DNA of 46,073 bases from an uncultured Planctomycetaceae bacterium (GCA_937862885.1 CALMEE010000097.1:1-46073); one strand, 5' to 3'. Counted from the first letter of the stretch, positions 29,635 through 39,329 are shown. Numbers and translations: made by a program. The notes: generated from the letters alone by a model not told the origin.

Positions 29635-30447
29635 TTAGCTGAGTGGGATACGCATCCCGTCATAAGCTAGTTCCACATTCGACGGGATCTGTTTTGAGAT
29701 TTCGGCGTAATCGATGTGGCACGACATGTGCGTAAAAATCGTTCTTTTGGGTTGCAGTTCCCTGGCCGTAGCGATGGCTTCATCGATGTTCATGTGTGTC
29801 GGGTGGGGGTGGGGACGCAATGCGCTGACGATCAGTACATCCAGGTCGCGTAGGCGAGCTTTGCTTGTATCCGGTATCGACTTGCAATCAGTGCAATAGG
29901 CGATATTGCCGATGCGAAATCCCAAGACCTCAAAGCGCGGACCGTGAGATAATCGAACTGGAAGAATTTCAACGCCTAAGGCCGTAAACGGCTGGTCATC
30001 GATGCGATTCAATTCCACGGCGGGAACGGCTCCAATGTGGGTTTGCTCATCTTCTGAGAATGCATAGTCGAAAACCAATTTTAACTTTCGCTCAACTTGC
30101 TGTGGGCAGTAAACGGGTACAGCATGTCCCAGGTAGAACTGAAAAAGCCGCAGATCATCCATGCCAAAAATGTGGTCGGCGTGTTCATGCGTATATAGGA
30201 CGGAATGCACGATGCCGATCTTCTCGCGCAACAATTGTTGGCGCATGTCGGGGGAGGTGTCGATGAGCAAATTGCCCTGGGGGAGCCCGAATATCACGCT
30301 GGAACGTGTGCGTTGGTTTCTAGATTGTCCGCCGGTGCAAACTTTACATGAACAGCCAAGTGCTGGCACTCCGACCGAAGTCCCGCAGCCTAACACAATC
30401 AGTTGTCCCTGAATGTCACTGGTAAAAACTGTCTTTTTAACGCTCAC
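29635..30447 (-). CDS. PhnP-like metallo-beta-lactamase-fold phosphodiesterase
   Basis: The 270-residue protein begins QLIVLGCGTSVGVPALGC and has the cysteine cluster GCSCKVC, as in PhnP-like enzymes, where it helps hold a structural metal. The two-metal site is YTHEHADHIFGMDDLR (His87, His89, Asp91, His92), followed by LSHGPRFEVLG, AYCTDCKSIPD and FTHMSCHIDY. PhnP proper cleaves cyclic ribose phosphate in phosphonate breakdown, but no phn cluster is nearby (only a PhnD-like binding protein some 8 kb away), so the substrate is open. The GTG at 30447 is the only reasonable start; no ATG lies near. Coding is leftward and convergent with the MgtE-like gene, with a 167-base gap that has no clear terminator. 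Confidence 0.9.
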   Translation of the reverse strand: MSVKKTVFTSDIQGQLIVLGCGTSVGVPALGCSCKVCTGGQSRNQRTRSSVIFGLPQGNLLIDTSPDMRQQLLREKIGIVHSVLYTHEHADHIFGMDDLRLFQFYLGHAVPVYCPQQVERKLKLVFDYAFSEDEQTHIGAVPAVELNRIDDQPFTALGVEILPVRLSHGPRFEVLGFRIGNIAYCTDCKSIPDTSKARLRDLDVLIVSALRPHPHPTHMNIDEAIATARELQPKRTIFTHMSCHIDYAEISKQIPSNVELAYDGMRIPLS

Positions 30448-31004
30448 GTAGCCAATTCAAAGAATGAATATTCGAGAAAATATAATTGCTTGTCCGTTCA
30501 TTTTAGTATTCGCTGCGTTAACTCCAAGGCGAAAACTCTGAAACCAAGGGATTGACAAAGAGCACTGTATCCAGATAGTGGAGCGGTTCAGTACCTCTTG
30601 GCTTCCGAAAATCATGGTGCGGCTTCGGCGATTTCGTTCTGAGGTCGATGCACAGCGTTGAATTTTGTTGCCAAATTTCGCCAATCTGGAATCAACAAAA
30701 GCGACAAAAACCGGTATGATTACGATTGAACCGTCCGTAGTTTGATGCATGCGAAAATCATCGCCAATGGGTTGCGATTAAGCGTTAAACTGGCCGATCG
30801 ATGGGTTTCTTTGTTTGCGGAGCGACAGATAATTATGAGTGCAACACAAGATTCGATTGTGGTTGCTTGTTAGGTTCCGTGAAGAGATGCCTGTTTGGCA
30901 AAATTTTAACGACGTAATTTTTCAATCATCCGGGACATCGATGACAGGATTTGAAAATCCAGTAGTTTCGATCGACACGATGATTTCTTGATACCGGTGG
31001 GTAT
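30448..31004. other. Intergenic region upstream of secA
   Basis: The 557 bases between the PhnP-like gene and secA hold no supported gene. A TTGACA at 30552-30557 is a perfect -35 hexamer but the -10 at the right distance (TAGTGG) is poor. A leftward open frame at 30457-30750 lacks any domain. No SecM-like arrest peptide was seen. Confidence 0.4.
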
Positions 31005-34000
31005 ATGGCAATATTAGAACGAATATGGGAATTGGGCTCTGCATTTGGTGGCGGAGTCTTGCGCAGCTTCGATCGCATCGCGACCTCGTTGTTTGGTTCG
31101 TCGAACGCGCGGACCGTCAAGAAGATGCACACTCAGGTCGAGGCGATTAATGAGTGGGAGAATAAACTTGAAAAGCTCAGTGACGCTGAATTGGCTCAAC
31201 AAACCCAAAAGTTTCGTGAGCGATTAGCGGCGGGCGAGACCCTGGACGATATTCTAATCGAAGCTTTCGCCACTGCGCGCGAGGCCGGTAAGCGATTTCT
31301 GGGGATGCGGCATTACGACGTGCAAATGGTTGGCGGGATCGTGCTGCATAGTGGCAGAGTTGCCGAGATGGTAACTGGTGAAGGTAAAACCTTGGTTGCC
31401 ACGTTGCCCGCCTATTTGAACGCATTGACGGGCAAAGGCGTGCACGTGGTCACCGTCAATGATTATTTGGCGCGGCGCGACATGGAATGGATGGGGCCGT
31501 TGTACCTTGGTCTGGGGTTGACGGTCGGTGCGATTCAGAGCGACATGCCTGCAATGGAACGCCAAAAGGCATATGCCTGCGACATCACTTACGGGACGAA
31601 TAACGAATTCGGCTTTGACTATTTGCGCGATAATATGCGTCCGGCTGCCCGGAATGACGAGCGTTTCGACCCGCGTTATCGGCAATCGCAAGGTCCGCTC
31701 AACTTTGCCATCATTGACGAAGTTGACAACATTTTGATCGACGAGGCGCGCACACCATTAATTATTTCCGGTCCCGCACATCAAAATCCGCGAAAGTACG
31801 CAGAAGCAGACCGAATCGCGCGCACCCTCAAACGCGAAATACACTTTCGTGTGAACGAAAAAGATCATACGGCTAGTATGACCGACGAAGGCGTGCGCGA
31901 AGCTGAGCGACTGGCAGGAGTCGAGAGTTTCTATACGGCCGGCAATATGGATTGGCCACACTTGATCGATAATGCGTTGAAGGCCCACAACCTGTACAAA
32001 CGTGATGTCAACTACGTCGTGCGGGATGGTCGAGTCATCATTGTCGATGAATTTACTGGACGCCTGATGGAGGGGCGGCAGTGGAGCGATGGTCTGCATC
32101 AGGCAGTTGAAGCCAAAGAGGGAGTGAAGATTAAAGAGGAAACGCAAACGCTGGCAACCATCACGTTGCAGAACTATTTCAAGCTGTACGAAAAAATCTG
32201 CGGGATGACCGGCACCGCAATGACCGAGGCCAATGAATTTTGGAAAATTTATAAGCTGGATGTCGTCGCGATTCCTACCAATCGCGAAATGCAGCGCATC
32301 GAACATCCGGACCGAATTTATTCGCGTGAGCAATTCAAATGGCGAGCGGTGGCTGACGAGGTAGAAAATTATCATCGCTGGGACCAAGTCTACACAAAGA
32401 ACAGCGATTTTCCGCATGTTGGCACCATCAAAGCCGAGAATGAAAATGAAGTGACGGTCATCGATAAAAATGAAAGTGATAAGCGGACGATACCGCGGAA
32501 AGATATTCGTGCGATTCAGTACGGTGGGCGGCCAGTTCTGGTCGGAACGGTATCGATTGAGAAGAGTGAACTGCTGTCGCAGATGTTGGATAAGCGCGGC
32601 GTCAAGCACGAAGTCTTGAATGCCAAGAATCACAAACGCGAGGCGGAGATTGTGGCCCAGGCTGGCCGTCGAGGCGCAGTGACGATTGCCACCAATATGG
32701 CAGGGCGCGGAACCGACATTGTTCTCGGGGGAAATCCGGAAACAATGGCCTGGGCCCAGTTGCAAGACAAGTATCCGACGCGACTCGATGTTCCGCGCGA
32801 GGAATGGGACGAATTGGTGGATAAAATCGACAATGAGTACAAAATGTCGGTGCAAGGCGAGGAAGTCAAGTCGCTGGGCGGTCTGCATGTGATCGGGACC
32901 GAACGTCATGACGCCCGCCGCATCGACTTGCAATTGCGCGGACGCTGCGGTCGACAAGGTGATCCCGGCAGTAGTGTATTTTTCCTCAGTCTGGATGATG
33001 ATTTGATGCGCATCTTTGCCGGGCCTTTCGTGCAACGCATGATGGAGATGGGAGGAGTCAAGGATGATATGCCATTGACCAGCGGAATGGTGTCGCGGCG
33101 CATTGATAGTGCTCAAAAGAAACGCGAAGAATTCAACTTCGAGATCCGTAAGAATCTGCTCGAATATGACGAAGTCATGGACGAACAGCGCAAGCGCATT
33201 TATGGATTCCGCCAAAATATTTTAAATGGCGTGAGTTGCCGAGATATCGTGCTTAGTATGGTCGAGCGAGAAATCGAACATCGTTTAACTTCTTTGCTCA
33301 ACGAGAATTTTGGCTCGGAATCATTTGCCGCTTTTGCTAGTTCGAAGCTTTCGACGTCGTTGGATGCTAAGAGTTTTCGCAAGCTCGATTTCACAACGGC
33401 GCAAGAGGTAGCCATCGACGAAGCGGAACGCAATGCCGAAGGAGAAATTGTTTCCAAGATCGATGAAAACCTGCCAGAGGGTGAAGACGAAAGCGAGTGG
33501 AATTGGGAAGCACTCGCTAGGTTTGCAAACTCTCATTGGGAATTGGGGCTGCGAGATCGCGATTTAATGAAAGTTGGGCGAGAACGCGTGGATGAGTTTC
33601 TCGTCGAAAAGGCTCGAGAAGCCATTAAAAAGATCGATCTTTCGGAAGCGGCTCCAATGTTGGAACCCGATTATCATCTGCGGGTTGCAGCAAGTTGGCT
33701 CAATGCGAAATTCAGCCTGAAGATTGATCCCACCGATTTGGCTGGAGATGATCGGAATGAAGTTAAGCGTTTGGTGCTGCAACGTGTCGTTGATAAGTAC
33801 GATGAGAAAGAAGCACAATACCCGGTGATGGCCGGTATGTACCACTTTATCAAGACGGCTCAGGGTAATTCTACCATTGACCGTGAAGGGCTTGTGGCCT
33901 GGGCCAAAGATCGGTTTAAAGGTGAAATCTCACTGGACGATCTTAAGGGGAAACAACGTCAAGATGTAAATGATCTGCTCATCCAAATGAGCCAAGTACG

Positions 34001-34682
34001 TCAAGCTGAGGCAAGAGGCGTAACACAGCAGCTTGGCAAAGAACTAGAACGGCTAGGAGATCAAACGGAAGTTTCGGTCACTGGGCAAGATTCGCTGAGC
34101 ACATTAGCGAACTGGCTCAAAACAAAAATCAATTTCGACCTCGACACCAAATCCTTGAGTGGTCTTACCACTGACGAGATTCGCCAAAAAGCAACTTCCA
34201 TTGTCGCGGATCATTTTCATCCGGAAATGAGGCGTATGGAACGTATGGTTCTCCTCGACGTCGTCGATTCAGCATGGAAGGACCATCTGTTGGCAATGGA
34301 CTATTTGTTGGCCGCCGTGCGACAACGCGGAATGGCAGCGCTGGATCCCAAGGTTGAATATAAACGCGAGGGAATGCGCATGTTCAAGGGTTTGTGGCAG
34401 ACCATTGATGAGCGTGTAACCGATTTGATTTTCCGTATGGAGCGATTGAACGAAGACTTCGTGAACGACACTTGGGTCGAAACAAGTGCTGTGCATTCGG
34501 ATGCGGCTACTTCCGCTGATATGGCTCGACAACAACAGGTCATTGATCGGCAAGCTTCCGGAGATCGAAAAGTCGAGACCATACGTAATCGGCAAGAAAA
34601 AGTTGGTAGAAATGATCCGTGCCCTTGCGGTAGTGGCAAAAAATATAAGGTTTGCTGCCTACGCAAGGAACAGGTTGTTTAA
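31005..34682 (+). CDS. secA: Preprotein translocase ATPase SecA, extended form
   Basis: SecA drives protein export through SecYEG. Walker A is VTGEGKT (123-129) and the DEAD-like motif is DEVD (238-241) in IIDEVDNILIDEARTPLI. ATNMAGRGTDIVLGG and QLRGRCGRQGDPGSS belong to the second nucleotide fold. The C-terminal zinc site is CPCGSGKKYKVCC (1206-1218), used for SecB or lipid contact. The protein is 1,225 residues, against about 900 in E. coli. The extra length lies mainly between about 780 and 1080 in the helical scaffold, where four similar helical units of about 38 residues can be aligned without gaps (see findings). The conserved scaffold segment MERMVLLDVVDSAWKDHLL follows them. There is also an insertion near 455-505. 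The ATG at 31005 follows GGTGGG. Confidence 0.97.
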   Translation: MAILERIWELGSAFGGGVLRSFDRIATSLFGSSNARTVKKMHTQVEAINEWENKLEKLSDAELAQQTQKFRERLAAGETLDDILIEAFATAREAGKRFLGMRHYDVQMVGGIVLHSGRVAEMVTGEGKTLVATLPAYLNALTGKGVHVVTVNDYLARRDMEWMGPLYLGLGLTVGAIQSDMPAMERQKAYACDITYGTNNEFGFDYLRDNMRPAARNDERFDPRYRQSQGPLNFAIIDEVDNILIDEARTPLIISGPAHQNPRKYAEADRIARTLKREIHFRVNEKDHTASMTDEGVREAERLAGVESFYTAGNMDWPHLIDNALKAHNLYKRDVNYVVRDGRVIIVDEFTGRLMEGRQWSDGLHQAVEAKEGVKIKEETQTLATITLQNYFKLYEKICGMTGTAMTEANEFWKIYKLDVVAIPTNREMQRIEHPDRIYSREQFKWRAVADEVENYHRWDQVYTKNSDFPHVGTIKAENENEVTVIDKNESDKRTIPRKDIRAIQYGGRPVLVGTVSIEKSELLSQMLDKRGVKHEVLNAKNHKREAEIVAQAGRRGAVTIATNMAGRGTDIVLGGNPETMAWAQLQDKYPTRLDVPREEWDELVDKIDNEYKMSVQGEEVKSLGGLHVIGTERHDARRIDLQLRGRCGRQGDPGSSVFFLSLDDDLMRIFAGPFVQRMMEMGGVKDDMPLTSGMVSRRIDSAQKKREEFNFEIRKNLLEYDEVMDEQRKRIYGFRQNILNGVSCRDIVLSMVEREIEHRLTSLLNENFGSESFAAFASSKLSTSLDAKSFRKLDFTTAQEVAIDEAERNAEGEIVSKIDENLPEGEDESEWNWEALARFANSHWELGLRDRDLMKVGRERVDEFLVEKAREAIKKIDLSEAAPMLEPDYHLRVAASWLNAKFSLKIDPTDLAGDDRNEVKRLVLQRVVDKYDEKEAQYPVMAGMYHFIKTAQGNSTIDREGLVAWAKDRFKGEISLDDLKGKQRQDVNDLLIQMSQVRQAEARGVTQQLGKELERLGDQTEVSVTGQDSLSTLANWLKTKINFDLDTKSLSGLTTDEIRQKATSIVADHFHPEMRRMERMVLLDVVDSAWKDHLLAMDYLLAAVRQRGMAALDPKVEYKREGMRMFKGLWQTIDERVTDLIFRMERLNEDFVNDTWVETSAVHSDAATSADMARQQQVIDRQASGDRKVETIRNRQEKVGRNDPCPCGSGKKYKVCCLRKEQVV

Positions 34683-34791
34683 CAGAATTAGGTCGTTAAG
34701 ACCTTGCGATGCATTTGCGCCTACAAGCGTCTACGAGCGGATGCAAGCCGTGGCTTAAACGCGACTTGCCCAGAAATTGGAAAGGACTCCA

Positions 34792-36117
34792 ATGAAACGT
34801 TGGCTATACGATTTCTGTTTAGTTGGACTCTTTTTATTACTTTCCCCTTGGATCGTCTACCGCGCCGTGCGTCATGGCAAATGGTGTCCGGATTGGCGGC
34901 AGCGATTTTTCGGTTGCGTACCGACTCGCAGCAATCAACAGGACTGCGTCTGGTTTCACGCGGTTAGTGTCGGCGAAGTGAACTTGCTGCAACCCGTTAT
35001 CCAACAGTTGATTGGCAGTCGGCCCGAAATTGAAATTGTCATTTCGACAACGACGCAAACGGGTCATGCCTTGGCGGTGCAACGCTTTCCACATTATCCA
35101 GTATTCTTTGCTCCGATCGACTTTAGTTGGGCCGTCCGGCGAGTCTACCGCCGCATCAGACCGACCATGTTGGTCTTGTGTGAGTTGGAATTGTGGCCGA
35201 ATTTGATTGGCGAGGCCCATCGTTCGCAAGTCCCGGTCGCCGTCATCAATGGCAGATTGAGCGAAAAGAGTTTTGCCAACTACCGACGTTTTCGTCTGGT
35301 TGTTCAGAGAATGTTTGCCAGGCTTGATCTGGTCGCCGCTCAGACGGATGAATATGCCGAGCGGTTTTCCTATCTGGGTGTTAGACCCGAAGCGTTGTTT
35401 ACGAGCGGATCGATTAAATTTGATGGTGTCAACATCAGTCGATCAAAGCAACAAGCCAGTGAATTTCGTGAGCTTGCCGGCTATACAAGCGATGAGATGG
35501 TGTTTTTGGCCGGAAGTACGGAGCTAGGCGAAGAGCAAATTGCATGCGCGGCTTATGTTGAGCTTGTACGTGATTATCCTCAGTTGCGATTGATCCTTGT
35601 TCCGAGACACATCGAACGGGCAATGCAAGTGGTGCAGACGGTTGAGCAATTTGGACTTTCTGCCCAGTTGCGCACTGGACTCGACCATGACAAGCAACTC
35701 ACATCGGGAGCCGTCTTGGTTGTAGACACGATTGGTGAATTGGCTGGATGGTGGGGGGTAGCTGACATAGGTTTTGTCGGAGGAAGTTTTGGGAAACGGG
35801 GAGGACAAAATATGTTGGAACCAGCCGCTTGCGCGGTGGCAACCTGTTTTGGCCCCAATACCAAGAACTTTCGCCAGATAGTGCGGATCTTGTTGGACGC
35901 CGAGGCGGTTGTCCAGTTGCAAGCGCCGGCGGACCTAGCAAAGTTCATTCGCCAATGTTTAACCGATCAGCAATTTGCCAACCGCTTGCGAGACAATGCC
36001 CAATTGACTATTGCACGGCATGCCGGAGCAACAAAAACAACTTTGTTGAAGATAGAAAAACTGCTAGATGTGGCCGCAGTCAAGCGCGGCAACCTGCTAT
36101 CCAAAAACGCCGCCTAA
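34792..36117 (+). CDS. waaA: 3-deoxy-D-manno-octulosonic acid (Kdo) transferase
   Basis: WaaA (KdtA) adds Kdo to lipid A precursors at the inner face of the cytoplasmic membrane. The 441-residue product starts with a membrane anchor (YDFCLVGLFLLLSPWIVYRA). The catalytic motif is WFHAVSVGEVNLLQP, where the Glu acts as base, and ISTTTQTGHALA, FFAPIDFSWAVRRV and LCELELWPNLI are family typical. The GT-B C-terminal half has VLAGST-like FLAGSTELGEEQ and GFVGGSFGKRGGQNMLEPAA. The start at ATG 34792 follows a GGAAAGGA ribosome site and is preferred to the TTG at 34777. It lies 109 bases after secA. Its presence means the host makes Kdo-type lipopolysaccharide, as several planctomycetes do. Confidence 0.95.
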   Translation: MKRWLYDFCLVGLFLLLSPWIVYRAVRHGKWCPDWRQRFFGCVPTRSNQQDCVWFHAVSVGEVNLLQPVIQQLIGSRPEIEIVISTTTQTGHALAVQRFPHYPVFFAPIDFSWAVRRVYRRIRPTMLVLCELELWPNLIGEAHRSQVPVAVINGRLSEKSFANYRRFRLVVQRMFARLDLVAAQTDEYAERFSYLGVRPEALFTSGSIKFDGVNISRSKQQASEFRELAGYTSDEMVFLAGSTELGEEQIACAAYVELVRDYPQLRLILVPRHIERAMQVVQTVEQFGLSAQLRTGLDHDKQLTSGAVLVVDTIGELAGWWGVADIGFVGGSFGKRGGQNMLEPAACAVATCFGPNTKNFRQIVRILLDAEAVVQLQAPADLAKFIRQCLTDQQFANRLRDNAQLTIARHAGATKTTLLKIEKLLDVAAVKRGNLLSKNAA

Positions 36118-36496
36118 GAAAACATATAAAGTCCTGTCCTTTGATTTCTTTTGATTTCATTTCTGGAAGCAAGTTTGTGGTACGCCAACTCAGGATTAGT
36201 CCCGAAATAACTTCTCGATTTGTGATAACCGGTTCGCATTCGTTTAACCGTCAGCCGCAGGCGTACGTTTTGCGTGTGGCGCGTACGCCTGCGGCTGACG
36301 GTTAAACGAGAATTACGGAACTTAGTTCGGGACAAATTCTTAGATGTATTTTAGCTCAGAATATTGAAAATTTCCGACATGCTGAAACTTCCAATCGGTC
36401 ACGTAGAGTAGTATCATATTGTCGGACAGCGTCTTGAGATTTTGCAGACGTTGTTTGCAAATACTGTTGTTCAATTTATTGGAACTGGGAACCAAC
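36118..36496. other. Intergenic region between waaA and the NHL-like gene
   Basis: The 379 bases are mostly taken up by the palindromic repeat at 36199-36333. The rest is AT-rich; a promoter for the downstream gene probably lies in 36340-36480, but no clear hexamers stand out. Confidence 0.5.
36199..36333. repeat. Large palindromic intergenic repeat with 28-bp perfect arms
   Basis: A perfect 28-bp inverted repeat (36240-36267 and 36282-36309, 14-base loop) sits between waaA and the NHL-like gene. The arms contain CCGTCAGCCGCAGGCGTACG and its complement. Outside, a second pair GTCCCGAA (36199-36206) and TTCGGGAC (36326-36333) extends the symmetry to 135 bases with imperfect pairing. The form is that of a REP- or MITE-like element common in large planctomycete genomes. 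It can also act as a terminator after waaA. No transposase is next to it. Confidence 0.75.
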
Positions 36497-38305
36497 ATGA
36501 TAAATTTTCAGTTAGGCCGCCTAATGGGGCTAGGTCGTGGAATGCTCTTTACCATTTCGGTTGCGCTTGCCGCATCCGAGGTTATTCATATCCATGCTGC
36601 ATCGATAAACACTGAACTGCCTGGATACGTGGACGATTCAATTTCTGGCGGCGCAAAGTCATCATCGTTGGAGTCAACACATTCGGAAGTCCATCCTTTG
36701 GTACCAAAGAAAGACGGTAAATCAGGGCAATTGCACACGTTTAAACTGTCGACTTCTGGTGAACTGGTCGCAGGCGTGAGCTTTGACGGAAATTTCCTGC
36801 AGATTTATTCCCCTGAATTAAACCTGATCAATGAATTTCCAATCCCGATCCCGGCAACTGCCATCGCTATCGAGAGTAATGGCGATTTTGTGATCGGTGG
36901 TGGCGGCAAGATCGCTCGGGTTTCGCGAGTTGGCGAAGTGCTTTGTGAAAGCCCAGCCCCGCACATGTTGGGACAATCGGCAGAAGAAGCCAAAGAAAAG
37001 ATGTTGGCCGAATACAAAAAGCAAATGGAGGAAGCTCGTTCAATCTATGCTGAACAGATTAAACGCATGCAAGAACAAATTGATAGTTTGGAAGCGAAGA
37101 AGGCCGAAACAGGTGATGAATTTGCGAAACGCGACCAAAGTCGACTCGATGCTCTACAACTGCAACTACAACAGTATCAAACGATTGTCGAGCAAAATTT
37201 TTCGGCAGAAATCGATGACTCAAGGTTGCAATACATGTTGGACAGTCAAACTCGTATTCCTTCGCTTGCCGTGGATGGTGACGATGTGTTCGTCGCCGTT
37301 TCCACTGGTCGTGGTTATGAAATTTGGCGAACCGACAAAGCGTTTGAGAACGGCACCAAAGTTATTGAAGACTTGAGCGGTTGTTGTGGACAATTCGACT
37401 TCTCGGCCAAGAATGGTCTTCTGTTTCTAGCGGAAAATACTAAGTTCAAGGTGGGCATTTACAATCGTGATGGTGAACATTTGAATGGATTCGGCAGTCG
37501 GGCTGGAACAGATGATGCAGGATTCGGCAGTTGTTGCAATCCCATGAATGTTATTTGCACATCAACAGGAGACATTCTGACCGCAGAGTCCAGCATTGGC
37601 AAAATCAAGCGATTCAATCAAGCGGGTGAATTGGTCAGCGTCATTGGGAAGGCCCGCATTGGCGGCGGTTGCAAACACGTCGCGTTGGGATTCGACGAAT
37701 CGCGGAATCGCTATTACATTCAGTATCAAGATAAAAACATGATCTGTGTACTACTTCCCAACGCTGAAGCTGAACTGGTGATGACTGAAGTTGTGAACAA
37801 TCGCAAAGCTGCCTCTGCAGAATTGCTAAAACTGGATGGACTTTGGGAACGAATAAAGACCGACAAACAGACCGGTGACTCAGCGGAAGCTAAAGGAAGT
37901 GAAACAACGACAGTCGTGCTTGGTGATGGCGAAAGCATTTCAATGGACGAATACCGCGCCCTGCAAACCGATTTTAGTACCTTGGAGTTCTCGGCCGCGA
38001 CCAAATCGCTGCACGGCGAGTTTTCTGAAGCAAGTGAAGGTAATTCTGCTCATAGTCGATTGTTTGGGCTCGATGTCAATGGACAACGCCCGCCTGCAAA
38101 GTACACATTAGTGCCGCAAAGTTTTCAAAACGGTGAACTAAGACTCGACGTGGAAGTTGATGGCGGATTGATTGAGTTCGAATTGGTCGCGAAATTGGAT
38201 GGCGACTCGCTAACAGTTACCTTCGTCGATGAATATTCGACTAACCCAAAACCGCTCAGCTTTAAGCGTTCCAAATCCAAAACATCAGCCTCCACAGGAG
38301 ATTAG
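36497..38305 (+). CDS. Secreted NHL-like propeller protein with coiled coil and Cys pairs
   Basis: The 602-residue product has a signal peptide (LFTISVALAASEVIHIHAAS). NHL/6-bladed-propeller-like strands occur on both sides of a charged coiled coil at about 160-235 (EEAKEKMLAEYKKQMEEARS). Propeller blades carry two adjacent-cysteine motifs, SGCCGQFDF (Cys296-297) and GSCCNPMN (Cys346-347), and GGGCKHVA (Cys392). A separate C-terminal beta domain follows from about residue 470 (VPQSFQNGELRLDVEVDGG). The ATG at 36497 has a GGAACTGGGA ribosome region; the frame is open from 36419 by TTG but would add an unlikely N-terminus. It ends 5 bases before the PhnD-like gene, so both are co-transcribed. 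The Cys pairs hint at metal or redox work in the periplasm, but the function is unknown. Confidence 0.78.
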   Translation: MINFQLGRLMGLGRGMLFTISVALAASEVIHIHAASINTELPGYVDDSISGGAKSSSLESTHSEVHPLVPKKDGKSGQLHTFKLSTSGELVAGVSFDGNFLQIYSPELNLINEFPIPIPATAIAIESNGDFVIGGGGKIARVSRVGEVLCESPAPHMLGQSAEEAKEKMLAEYKKQMEEARSIYAEQIKRMQEQIDSLEAKKAETGDEFAKRDQSRLDALQLQLQQYQTIVEQNFSAEIDDSRLQYMLDSQTRIPSLAVDGDDVFVAVSTGRGYEIWRTDKAFENGTKVIEDLSGCCGQFDFSAKNGLLFLAENTKFKVGIYNRDGEHLNGFGSRAGTDDAGFGSCCNPMNVICTSTGDILTAESSIGKIKRFNQAGELVSVIGKARIGGGCKHVALGFDESRNRYYIQYQDKNMICVLLPNAEAELVMTEVVNNRKAASAELLKLDGLWERIKTDKQTGDSAEAKGSETTTVVLGDGESISMDEYRALQTDFSTLEFSAATKSLHGEFSEASEGNSAHSRLFGLDVNGQRPPAKYTLVPQSFQNGELRLDVEVDGGLIEFELVAKLDGDSLTVTFVDEYSTNPKPLSFKRSKSKTSASTGD

Positions 38306-38310
38306 CCCCT

Positions 38311-39279
38311 ATGTTAACTAGAGGACAAATGAATCGAAAATCGAGATGGTTGCTGGCTTTGGCCGCTTGGTCTCTTGGCATGGCGAATTTGGCAACGGCC
38401 TTTGGAGACGACCATTTCGTTTCAGCTGCCGACGAACCGTTGGTGGTTGTGGTGATGGACCCCCTAAGCGATAAGCTGGCGTGCGATTGTGTCGAGGGAT
38501 ATGCTCAGCGGAAGTATGAAGTTCTAGGTCAACATCTGCAACGGACGATGGGGCGTAAAGTCGAGGTCTATTGGGGCGAATCCATCGAAGCTGCTTTGAA
38601 AGACGAAAATGCCAAACGGGTTACGCCATTATCAGCAGATTTGGTTATCGGCAAGCATTCCGTGATTGTTTCTGAGTCGAAACATCGGTCGCTGGGATTA
38701 CAACCGGTGGCTCAGTTAACTGGCAAAGACGGCTCGACGGTCCAATACGGGTTTGTGGTTGTTCGTGGCACCGACCCGGCGATCTTGGTCGAAGATTTGC
38801 AAGGCTATCGAATTATTTTTGGGCCCGCCAATTGCGATGAAAAAAATGCCGCTCCCCGACAACTGTTGGTTGATGCCGAAATTCACTTGCCGGCCGAACT
38901 AGAAACGGCTGATGCGTGCAGTGTGGCAGCCAAGAAATTGCTCGAATGTCCCAAAGATGAGAAAGTCGCAGCCATTATCTCCAGCTACGCGGCACCGCTG
39001 TTGGAGGGTTGCGGCACAATCAACAAAGGTGACCTGCGAGTTGTGGGCAAATCCGATCCAGTGCCATTCATTACTGCGTTTATCCCGGAACAAGTGGACG
39101 GGGCTTCGAGGTCCCAACTGATCGAGACGTTGTTGGCTGTTGGCAATGATGCCAAATTAGTGCAAGCCTTAGAGACACGCGACGGTTTCGTGCCCTTCAC
39201 AAGCGAACCGACCACAACTGAAGTCGGTCGAGCCAAATCCTCGGGTACGCAAACGAGCGCCGAAAAAAAAACGAAGTAG
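38311..39279 (+). CDS. PhnD-like periplasmic binding protein, C-terminus at an A9 slip site
   Basis: The 322-residue protein has a signal peptide (WLLALAAWSLGMANLATAF) and the fold of PhnD/SsuA/transferrin-type binding proteins: VVVMDPLSDKLACDCVEGYA, then the lobe motifs LVIGKHSVIV, YGFVVVRGTDP and GYRIIFGPANCDEKNAAPR. It has more Cys than usual, including the C-x-C pair at Cys58/Cys60. PhnD proteins bind phosphonate or phosphate-like anions for ABC import, but no permease or ATPase lies here. It starts 5 bases after the NHL-like gene (ATG 38311; ATG 38329 also has a good AGAGGA site). The last codons run through nine A and end at TAG 39277. A -1 slip on that tract continues into the PQQ-type propeller, so the product may be longer. 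Confidence 0.84.
   Translation: MLTRGQMNRKSRWLLALAAWSLGMANLATAFGDDHFVSAADEPLVVVVMDPLSDKLACDCVEGYAQRKYEVLGQHLQRTMGRKVEVYWGESIEAALKDENAKRVTPLSADLVIGKHSVIVSESKHRSLGLQPVAQLTGKDGSTVQYGFVVVRGTDPAILVEDLQGYRIIFGPANCDEKNAAPRQLLVDAEIHLPAELETADACSVAAKKLLECPKDEKVAAIISSYAAPLLEGCGTINKGDLRVVGKSDPVPFITAFIPEQVDGASRSQLIETLLAVGNDAKLVQALETRDGFVPFTSEPTTTEVGRAKSSGTQTSAEKKTK
39263..39271 (+). promoter_or_regulatory. A9 slippery tract, candidate -1 frameshift or transcript slippage site
   Basis: Nine A follow GCCG and precede CGAAGTAG. In the PhnD frame the codons are GAA AAA AAA ACG AAG TAG. A -1 slip on the A AAA AAA heptamer gives AAC GAA GTA GTT GGC TGG, which opens directly into the PQQ propeller frame. The same joining would follow from RNA polymerase slippage. 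No downstream hairpin was established by eye. Confidence 0.55.
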
Positions 39280-39329
39280 TTGGCTGGACTGGGTGGCGCG
39301 GCCAAAGTCGGGATGCTCGGGTTCCCGAA

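Noticed and set aside
29635..30447. Part of a phosphonate operon with the PhnD-like gene
   Set aside because: The PhnP-like and PhnD-like genes are 8 kb apart, on opposite strands, with no C-P lyase genes.
34690..34704. Small hairpin AGGTC-GTTAA-GACCT after secA as a terminator
   Set aside because: Only 5 bp of stem and no T-run; too weak.
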